Shown one piece after another: positions 1 through 3,411 of a DNA stretch of 5,743 bases. The first letter of the stretch is position 1; every line of letters begins with the position of its first letter. Below the pieces are notes generated by a model. That model worked only from the letters and a program-made list of their open reading frames with translations, was not told the DNA's origin and searched no databases. A program made the translations under genes and the position numbers. Source of the DNA: Bacillota bacterium. Lineage in GTDB: Bacteria; Bacillota_B; Desulfitobacteriia; Desulfitobacteriales; Desulfitobacteriaceae. The DNA lies in NCBI GenBank assembly GCA_021779415.1, contig JAJYAS010000261.1:1-5743 (forward strand), given 5' to 3'.

Positions 1-111
1 TCCGGCAATGTTCTTGATGTGGCCAATTTGTATGCCAAAGGTCAGATTGTAAGTACCGGATCCGTTTGCCAAAATGACCATGGGCATGAACACGGGCATC
101 AGCACCACTAA
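1..111 (+). CDS. NifX/NifB-family dinitrogenase iron-molybdenum cofactor-type protein, C-terminal fragment
   Basis: Only the last 36 residues are in the window; the frame is open from base 1 and stops with TAA at 109-111. The piece beginning SGNVLDVANLYAKG and continuing IVSTGSVC resembles the C-terminal end of small NifX/NifB-type (Fe-Mo cofactor binding, PF02579-like) proteins. In Clostridia and sulfate reducers these are commonly encoded next to Mrp ATPases. The protein ends in a tail DHGHEHGHQHH preceded by one Cys, which suggests metal binding. The next gene is mrp, 120 bases downstream on the same strand, so both may share a transcript, although a candidate promoter lies between them. 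These stand-alone proteins are not evidence of nitrogen fixation; in such organisms their exact role in metal-cofactor handling is not settled. Assignment rests on a short fragment, so family confidence is moderate to good and function is inferred. Confidence 0.72.
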   Translation, partial: SGNVLDVANLYAKGQIVSTGSVCQNDHGHEHGHQHH

Positions 112-139
112 GAAGGGATTTCAATAAAGAAGGACAAGC

Positions 140-169
140 TTGACAAAGCAAGAATCAGGGGAGTAAGAT
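140..169 (+). promoter_or_regulatory. Candidate sigma-A promoter for mrp
   Basis: TTGACA at 140-145 is a perfect -35 hexamer. It is followed after 18 nt by TAAGAT at 164-169. Transcription would start near 176 and leave about 55 nt of leader before the GTG at 232. It would let mrp be expressed apart from the upstream NifX-like gene. The spacing is slightly long and the -10 is imperfect. Confidence 0.4.
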
Positions 170-215
170 GGATTCGGATTATAAACCCTTATAGTGGGTA
201 AATTTTGATGTTTAG

Positions 216-224
216 AAAGGGAGG
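216..224 (+). promoter_or_regulatory. Ribosome binding site fixing the GTG start of mrp
   Basis: AAAGGGAGG lies 7 nt before the GTG at 232. The in-frame upstream TTG (205) and ATG (208) have no such site in front of them, so the GTG is preferred. Confidence 0.75.
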
Positions 225-231
225 CAGTACC

Positions 232-1086
232 GTGAGCGAAGCGTGTAATAGCTGTTCAGCAGCAGGTTCCTGTACTACGGATAGTTGTTCGAATGAACCC
301 AAATTGACAGATGCTCAAAAAGCGAGTCATATTGACAAGGTCATTGCTGTGATGAGTGGCAAAGGGGGAGTCGGTAAATCCTCTGTAACGGGCATGTTAG
401 CGGTAAGCCTGATGCGTCAGGGATATAAGGTAGGAATTTTAGATGCTGACATTACTGGTCCTAGTATTCCTAAGATTTTCGGAGTGACGGGAAAAGCAGG
501 AGTTAGTAATGCGGGAATACTTGCATCTAAAAGTCGTGGCGGAGTTAAAGTAATGTCTTTAAATCTTATGATTGAAACAGAGGATGATCCAGTAATACTT
601 CGTGGACCACTTATTACTCAAATTGTCAATCAGTTTTATACAGATGTTATTTGGGGTGAGTTAGATTATCTGTTGATTGATTTGCCACCAGGAACGGGAG
701 ATGTTCCAATCACGGTATTCCAATCGTTGCCCATTGATGGAGTGGTTATGGTGACAAGCCCACAGTCCCTGGCAAATATGGTGGTGCGAAAAGCAATTAA
801 GATGGTGCGAAACTATAAACCGCCCATCTACGGTTTGGTTGAAAATATGGCTTATGTACAATGTCCGGATTGCTCGAAACGAATTGAAGTCTTTGGTAAA
901 CCTCAAGGGCAGGAAGAAGCAGATCGCACTTCCATTCCTTATTTGGGAGAGCTTCCATTGGATCCAACTTTGGCGGAATTATCAGATGCTGGCAAAATCG
1001 AAGATTATCAATCACCAATCTTTGATCAAATAGCCAAGCGTTTAGCGGACGAAATTAGAAAGCAAAGTGAGAAAAACTTAGCTTAA
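232..1086 (+). CDS. mrp: Mrp/NBP35-family P-loop ATPase, iron-sulfur cluster carrier
   Basis: A complete 284-residue protein of the Mrp/NBP35/ApbC family, which binds ATP and carries or transfers 4Fe-4S clusters in the cytoplasm. Residues 1-30 are a Cys-rich extension (Cys 5, 8, 14, 19) like the N-terminal cluster region of NBP35-type members. The deviant Walker A motif GKGGVGKSS is at 43-51, with both signature lysines (44 and 49). The Walker B/switch region DYLLIDLPPGTGD is at 145-157. The CPDC motif at 211-214 supplies the paired cysteines that bind a cluster between two subunits. Length and motifs are normal for the family and nothing is missing. The GTG start is chosen because AAAGGGAGG sits 7 nt upstream and the resulting N-terminus resembles relatives. 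The NifX-like gene lies upstream and a strong terminator downstream, so it is the last gene of its unit. Its client proteins cannot be read from sequence. Confidence 0.95.
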   Translation: MSEACNSCSAAGSCTTDSCSNEPKLTDAQKASHIDKVIAVMSGKGGVGKSSVTGMLAVSLMRQGYKVGILDADITGPSIPKIFGVTGKAGVSNAGILASKSRGGVKVMSLNLMIETEDDPVILRGPLITQIVNQFYTDVIWGELDYLLIDLPPGTGDVPITVFQSLPIDGVVMVTSPQSLANMVVRKAIKMVRNYKPPIYGLVENMAYVQCPDCSKRIEVFGKPQGQEEADRTSIPYLGELPLDPTLAELSDAGKIEDYQSPIFDQIAKRLADEIRKQSEKNLA

Positions 1087-1128
1087 GATACATCGAATAA
1101 GCCCTACGAACTAGGACCGCTAAACCAA

Positions 1129-1177
1129 GACCAGGAGTTGCACTTCTGCAAATCCTCCTGGTCTCTTTTCGTTTTCC
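1129..1177 (+). terminator. Rho-independent terminator after mrp
   Basis: GACCAGGA (1129-1136) pairs perfectly with TCCTGGTC (1156-1163). An inner stem TTGCA/TGCAA (1138-1142 with 1147-1151) closes a CTTC tetraloop, leaving a small asymmetric internal loop. The T-rich tail TCTTTTCGTTTTCC follows at 1164-1177. It separates mrp from the NifU-like operon. Confidence 0.85.
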
Positions 1178-1208
1178 TTCAAGGAATTATCGTTACACTG
1201 TCCGAAAC

Positions 1209-1226
1209 ATCAATAAAGTTATTGAT
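1209..1226. promoter_or_regulatory. Perfect palindrome overlapping the -35 (candidate operator 1)
   Basis: ATCAATAA, AG, TTATTGAT is an 8+2+8 perfect inverted repeat. Its right arm covers most of the -35 hexamer of the promoter below. The half-site order (ATCAA then TTGAT) is the reverse of an FNR box, so FNR/CRP binding is not implied. A repressor or activator site is inferred from position only. Confidence 0.45.
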
Positions 1227-1250
1227 ATATCCTTAAGGATAATATATAGT
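1222..1250 (+). promoter_or_regulatory. Sigma-A-like promoter of the NifU-like/MerR operon
   Basis: TTGATA (1222-1227), a 17-nt spacer, and TATAGT (1245-1250). Transcription would start around 1257, giving a short leader of about 35 nt before the TTG start at 1292. The surrounding DNA is very AT-rich, so other -10 choices exist (for example in the TAATAATATT stretch just downstream). Confidence 0.6.
1228..1241. promoter_or_regulatory. Perfect 14-bp palindrome inside the promoter spacer (candidate MerR-type operator)
   Basis: TATCCTTAAGGATA is a perfect dyad placed entirely between the -35 and -10 hexamers. This is the position where MerR-family regulators bind. The second gene of this operon encodes a MerR-family protein, so autoregulation is a natural inference. 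The measured spacer is 17 nt rather than the 19-20 nt typical of MerR-activated promoters, which would fit repression better than activation by twist. Confidence 0.5.
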
Positions 1251-1276
1251 AATAATATTAAATAAACTAAAACTAT

Positions 1277-1286
1277 AGGTGGTGGG
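1277..1286 (+). promoter_or_regulatory. Ribosome binding site supporting the TTG start at 1292
   Basis: AGGTGGTGGG precedes the TTG by 5-9 nt depending on pairing. The TTG gives the family-typical N-terminus MYSEKVMELL. Confidence 0.6.
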
Positions 1287-1291
1287 CAAAA

Positions 1292-1726
1292 TTGTACTCA
1301 GAAAAAGTTATGGAGCTATTAAAGTCTCCTCAGAACGTTGGTACTATGCAGCATCCGGATGGTGAGGGAACGGTTGAAGATCCCAATACGAGGGATGTTT
1401 TGACGATTTATATTAGAGTACAGTTTCGGATAATCACTGAGATCACTTTTGTGGCGATTGGTAGCACCGCAGCTGTTTCAGCAGGTAGCCTAATAACAGT
1501 TTTGGCAAAGGGTAAATGTATTGATGAAGCAATGACCATCTCCGAACAGGACGCGCTGAAATATTTAGAAAGTTTACCTGAGGAGGAACGGCGATGTGCC
1601 GAGCTGGGAGTAAGCGCATTACGTAAGGCCATTGAAAATTATGCAGTAAAACGAGGTATCTTTTGTTGTCATATTGACACTGAGGTTTCTTCAGCATCTA
1701 AATTTAACTTTTCAGTAAAAAAATAA
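1292..1726 (+). CDS. NifU/IscU-like scaffold-fold protein lacking most cluster ligands
   Basis: A 144-residue protein resembling the N-terminal scaffold domain of NifU/IscU, which normally assembles 2Fe-2S clusters on three conserved cysteines. The start MYSEKVMELLKSPQNVG (1-17) and the segment EGTVEDP (25-31) are family-like. The ligand positions, however, are changed. The usual P-x-C-G-D loop reads PNTRD, so Cys is Thr33 and Gly is Arg34, while Asp35 is kept. The usual G-C-G-A reads GSTAA, so Cys is Ser58. The usual H-C-S near the C-terminal helix reads R101-C102-A, so only this Cys survives. Extra cysteines occur at 76, 125 and 126. The frame is intact and has a good start, so this looks like a diverged paralogue rather than decay. 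It is the first gene of a two-gene unit with a Cys-rich MerR regulator 52 nt downstream. Canonical scaffold activity is unlikely; a sensory, partner-binding or carrier role is inference. Confidence 0.8.
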   Translation: MYSEKVMELLKSPQNVGTMQHPDGEGTVEDPNTRDVLTIYIRVQFRIITEITFVAIGSTAAVSAGSLITVLAKGKCIDEAMTISEQDALKYLESLPEEERRCAELGVSALRKAIENYAVKRGIFCCHIDTEVSSASKFNFSVKK

Positions 1727-1764
1727 GAGTGTATCGTGCAGATAACGCTTGAGTAAACTACTTT

Positions 1765-1774
1765 GGAAGTGGAA
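1765..1774 (+). promoter_or_regulatory. Ribosome binding site favouring ATG 1779 for the MerR gene
   Basis: A purine-rich GGAAGTGGAA lies 4-9 nt before ATG 1779. The upstream in-frame TTG at 1749 has no clear Shine-Dalgarno match. The match is modest, so the longer form (10 more residues) is not excluded. Confidence 0.45.
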
Positions 1775-1778
1775 ATCG

Positions 1779-2195
1779 ATGTTTGATGAAGATAGGGGAT
1801 TGTATACCATAGGCACTGTGGCAGAATTGCTACAAGAACATCCGGAGACACTGAGGGTGTGGGAACGAAATGACCTTATACATCCTGATCGGAAAGGTTA
1901 CCAACGAAAGTATTCGAGTAATGACGTTAAAAGGCTCAAGTTTATTAAAGACCTCATGCATAAAAAAGGTTTGAACATTGCGGGGGTAAAGTACCTGACT
2001 TCTATGTATTCTTGTTGGTTTAAGCGTAATTGCACTGGGGGGGCTAAGCAAAGTAGCCCAGTTGAGGTGAACGAAGCAAAAGCTTGTTGGAAAGCTGAAG
2101 GTACTTATTGCGTCATAGCAAGTGACAAGGCTGAGATGTGCAGTTCATGTGATCTATTGAGCCATTGTACTGGCTGTATAGGTTGTAACATATAA
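1779..2195 (+). CDS. MerR-family transcriptional regulator with Cys-rich effector region
   Basis: A 138-residue regulator from ATG 1779 (148 if the TTG at 1749 is used). Residues 8-75 form a MerR-type winged helix-turn-helix: LYTIGTVAELLQEHPETLRVWER (recognition helix with the family hallmark LRxWER) followed by the wing region KGYQRKYSSNDVKRL. After a short helix (GLNIAGVKYL) the C-terminal half carries nine cysteines at 79, 85, 103, 111, 121, 124, 130, 133 and 136. The last five follow CX2CX5CX2CX2C, a pattern able to hold zinc or an iron-sulfur cluster. There is no large drug-binding domain. It is the last gene of the operon with the NifU-like protein, upstream of a strong terminator, and may bind the palindromes in the operon promoter. 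DNA binding is secure from the family; a metal, redox or cluster-responsive input is inferred from the cysteines. Confidence 0.88.
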   Translation: MFDEDRGLYTIGTVAELLQEHPETLRVWERNDLIHPDRKGYQRKYSSNDVKRLKFIKDLMHKKGLNIAGVKYLTSMYSCWFKRNCTGGAKQSSPVEVNEAKACWKAEGTYCVIASDKAEMCSSCDLLSHCTGCIGCNI

Positions 2196-2209
2196 AATGA
2201 ATCGAACCT

Positions 2210-2251
2210 AAAATAACTGGGTCCTCAATAAAGTGAGGACCCAGTTATTTT
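2210..2251. terminator. Perfect 18-bp hairpin terminator, bidirectional
   Basis: Arms 2210-2227 and 2234-2251 are perfect reverse complements with a 6-nt loop (ATAAAG). The arms begin with AAAA and end with TTTT, so the structure carries a U-tract for transcripts from either side. It closes the NifU-like/MerR operon and could also stop leftward transcription of the minus-strand gene that ends at 2345. Confidence 0.92.
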
Positions 2252-2283
2252 GATATTACAATATATTTTTTGTTTTCGCCATC

Positions 2284-2342
2284 CTTGGCTACAGGGACAC
2301 TTGGCTATCCATGGCCAGCTTGGCGCTAGCCAAGTTTTCTTT
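2284..2342 (+). repeat. Direct and inverted repeat cluster forming a hairpin with T-rich tail
   Basis: CTTGGCTA occurs at 2284-2291 and again at 2300-2307, and its complement TAGCCAAG at 2327-2334. ACTTGGCTA (2299-2307) and TAGCCAAGT (2327-2335) form a 9-bp stem. The loop contains a second short stem, GCCA/TGGC (2314-2317 with 2321-2324). TTTTCTTT follows on the plus strand, as in a rightward terminator. It lies just past the stop of the minus-strand gene and may protect that gene from antisense read-through. No gene is visible in 2252-2344. Confidence 0.5.
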
Positions 2343-2344
2343 AC

Positions 2345-2560
2345 CTACTTACGGTGCCCTAACTCCGCTTTAAGCTCCGAGATGGATTCTTGTAAAGCGG
2401 TTGTTTGGGACTCGTATTTTTTGACGACGTGACCGGGGAGATGTAGTCCGGTCTGCCTCAAGACGAAACCTTTTTCTTCTTCTAATTCTTCAAGTTCCTC
2501 GGACAAGGTTTGTATACGTCGGATCAAATCTTCGTCTCGCAGCTTGGATAAATCCTCCAT
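2345..2560 (-). CDS. Small charged coiled-coil protein of unknown function
   Basis: A 71-residue protein on the minus strand that I do not recognise. The start is placed at the ATG whose complement is at 2558-2560, because AGAGGAGTG lies just upstream with AGGAG 8 nt from the ATG. An upstream in-frame ATG pair (2579-2584) would add 8 residues but has no comparable site. Residues 10-38 are rich in Glu, Leu and Arg (LIRRIQTLSEELEELEEEKGF) with heptad-like leucines, and 55-70 form a second helical stretch (ALQESISELKAELGHRK). The link between them contains TGLHLPGHVV. There is no signal peptide, membrane segment or cysteine, so it is probably cytoplasmic and self-associating. It stands alone, divergent from the CsoR-family gene. 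The good ribosome site and protein-like composition argue that it is real; the function is unknown. Confidence 0.7.
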   Translation of the reverse strand: MEDLSKLRDEDLIRRIQTLSEELEELEEEKGFVLRQTGLHLPGHVVKKYESQTTALQESISELKAELGHRK

Positions 2561-2566
2561 AAGTAT

Positions 2567-2575
2567 CACTCCTCT
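2567..2575 (-). promoter_or_regulatory. Ribosome binding site of the coiled-coil gene
   Basis: On the minus strand AGAGGAGTG precedes the ATG at 2560, with AGGAG 8 nt away. It decides against the upstream ATG codons. Confidence 0.7.
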
Positions 2576-2586
2576 GTTCATCATTC

Positions 2587-2592
2587 ATTATA
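2587..2592 (-). promoter_or_regulatory. Candidate -10 element for the coiled-coil gene
   Basis: The minus strand reads TATAAT, a consensus -10, about 27 nt upstream of the ATG. No good -35 is seen at 16-18 nt, so the promoter call is tentative. It faces away from the CsoR-family promoter at 2650-2678. Confidence 0.35.
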
Positions 2593-2649
2593 GTACAAAA
2601 ATCATTTTAAAGCATGAGCAGGTTTGGAATAAATGATAATATAAGTATA

Positions 2650-2678
2650 TTGACCTTCTTATCGTAAAGTTGTATTCT
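2650..2678 (+). promoter_or_regulatory. Sigma-A promoter of the CsoR-family repressor gene
   Basis: TTGACC (2650-2655), a 17-nt spacer, and TATTCT (2673-2678) followed by AAA. Start of transcription is expected near 2685, about 60 nt before the TTG start. It is a near copy of the promoter at 3181-3209. Confidence 0.75.
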
Positions 2679-2688
2679 AAAAGGAATA

Positions 2689-2713
2689 AATCCCCACACA
2701 GGGGGGGAGGGTA
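2689..2713. promoter_or_regulatory. CsoR-type C-tract/G-tract operator, regulator promoter
   Basis: CCCC (2692-2695), ACACA, then G7 (2701-2707), A, GGG and TAT. C/G tracts flanked by A/T are the usual recognition element of the CsoR/RcnR/FrmR/CstR repressor family. The G-tract begins 22 nt after the -10, just inside the transcribed region, and the site precedes the repressor gene itself. Autoregulation is inferred. Confidence 0.7.
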
Positions 2714-2729
2714 TATTTAGGCTTGTGAG

Positions 2730-2735
2730 AAGGAG
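2730..2735 (+). promoter_or_regulatory. Ribosome binding site fixing the TTG start of the CsoR-family gene
   Basis: AAGGAG, 8 nt before the TTG at 2744. No ATG in this frame lies near the site, and a later start would cut into the first helix. Confidence 0.75.
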
Positions 2736-2743
2736 AGAGACCT

Positions 2744-3025
2744 TTGAAGAAAAATGTAGACCCGGCGGAAACAAAAAGGATTATTACTCGTCTTAAAACA
2801 GTACGTGGTCATATTGCAGGGGTTGAACGCATGATGGAGGAAGAAAAAAAATGTGAGGAGATATTTCTACAGCTCGTCGCTATTCGTTCTGCCGTACATA
2901 AAGTCTCTGTTATTGTCGCGCAACGTTATGCAAATACTTGTATGACCGATGCAATTGAAGAGGGGGAGGATCTTCAGGTTGTGCTGAACAGAGCGATAGC
3001 AACGCTAATGAAACTTAATCAATAA
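2744..3025 (+). CDS. CsoR/CstR-family (DUF156) thiol-type transcriptional repressor
   Basis: A complete 93-residue all-helical repressor of the CsoR/RcnR/FrmR/CstR family (PF02583). Residues 11-31 carry the first-helix pattern KRIITRLKTVRGHIAGVERM, and 37-66 the second helix. Copper-sensing CsoR proteins use Cys-His-Cys, with the second and third ligands 25 and 29 residues after the first. Here those positions are Cys37, Tyr62 and Cys66. The two thiols are kept with exactly the CsoR/CstR spacing, but the histidine is absent. Persulfide-sensing CstR of Staphylococcus aureus likewise keeps two Cys (31 and 60) without the His, so reactive-sulfur sensing is more likely than copper sensing; this is inference. 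FrmR-type formaldehyde sensing is less likely, since FrmR lacks the second Cys. TTG start with AAGGAG 8 nt upstream. It probably represses itself and the oxidoreductase downstream through matching operators. Confidence 0.9.
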   Translation: MKKNVDPAETKRIITRLKTVRGHIAGVERMMEEEKKCEEIFLQLVAIRSAVHKVSVIVAQRYANTCMTDAIEEGEDLQVVLNRAIATLMKLNQ

Positions 3026-3038
3026 AATAGACTATTTC

Positions 3039-3075
3039 GCCGGTATCCTTTCTAAAAAGAGGATGCCGGCTTTTT
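3039..3075 (+). terminator. Rho-independent terminator after the CsoR-family gene
   Basis: GCCGGTATCCTTT (3039-3051) pairs with AAGAGGATGCCGGC (3057-3070) through an almost continuous 13-bp stem containing two G-T wobbles, followed by TTTTT (3071-3075). It shows that the oxidoreductase gene needs its own promoter. Confidence 0.88.
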
Positions 3076-3180
3076 GATCTATGTAACAGCAACAATATCG
3101 TCATCCAATATCTCAGCATACGGCACAAAATCCATAATGTCGAAATAAGATAATAAATGTAGATAATTTAAAAATACTTA

Positions 3181-3209
3181 TTGACCAAGCTAATGTTTTA
3201 ATGTATCCT
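3181..3209 (+). promoter_or_regulatory. Sigma-A promoter of the flavo-iron-sulfur oxidoreductase gene
   Basis: TTGACC (3181-3186), a 17-nt spacer, and TATCCT (3204-3209) followed by AAA. It matches the repressor promoter at 2650-2678 in both hexamers except one base and in spacing. Confidence 0.75.
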
Positions 3210-3218
3210 AAAGCTACA

Positions 3219-3245
3219 AAACCCCAACCCAGGGGGGTGGGGAAA
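3219..3245. promoter_or_regulatory. CsoR-type C-tract/G-tract operator, oxidoreductase promoter
   Basis: CCCC (3222-3225), AACCCA, G6 (3232-3237), T and GGGG (3239-3242). The outer arms CCCCA/TGGGG and inner CCC/GGG form an imperfect dyad. The G-tract starts 22 nt after the -10, the same distance as in the repressor promoter. A common regulator is inferred, most simply the neighbouring CsoR-family protein. Confidence 0.7.
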
Positions 3246-3411
3246 TAGATGCGCGCAGGAATGGTCACTTAGTGCCCTAGTTCCCGGATTTTACCCAATT
3301 TCTATGGTTTCAGTAAAGGTGAACCTATACCACCTAATGTGAAAGAGATTTCTTGTTCAAATAGCTGTGGCGGACTTAATGCAATTAAACAAAAAGCTAG
3401 GAGTGAAGAGT

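Larger units (their letters stand above)
3076..3411 (+). other. Intergenic region and long leader before the oxidoreductase gene
   Basis: Bases 3076-3180 are AT-rich and show no gene. A promoter and operator follow at 3181-3245. The transcript would then have an unusually long leader of about 195 nt (3216-3411). I see no recognised riboswitch in it. It contains an open frame without a credible start (see findings) and ends in the AGGAG ribosome site at 3399-3403. Confidence 0.6.

Noticed and set aside
168..194. Eight-codon open frame (MDSDYKPL) behind a GGGGAG ribosome-like site, upstream of mrp.
   Set aside because: Too short to distinguish from chance; it may only prime translation. No attenuator structure convincingly linked to it.
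183..203. ACCC/GGGT inverted repeat before mrp as a terminator or operator.
   Set aside because: Only four perfect base pairs and no T-tract.
661..1033. Other-frame open stretches inside mrp on both strands.
   Set aside because: They overlap a secure gene with intact motifs and have no ribosome sites.
1209..1226. FNR/CRP box.
   Set aside because: The half-sites are in the opposite order (ATCAA...TTGAT rather than TTGAT...ATCAA) and the spacing differs.
1749..1778. Longer MerR protein from TTG 1749.
   Set aside because: No clear ribosome site in front of it, and the added residues (SKLLWKWKS) are not typical before the HTH; ATG 1779 preferred, though not proven.
1408..2051. Minus-strand open frames opposite the NifU-like and MerR genes.
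   Set aside because: Shadows of plus-strand genes whose families are recognisable.
2250..2432. Plus-strand open frame across the repeat-rich spacer and the coiled-coil gene.
   Set aside because: It starts inside the terminator, has no ribosome site and overlaps the better supported minus-strand gene.
3249..3272. Seven-codon leader peptide (MRAGMVT) after the G-tract operator.
   Set aside because: The only ribosome-like bases are the operator G-tract itself and there is no attenuator downstream.
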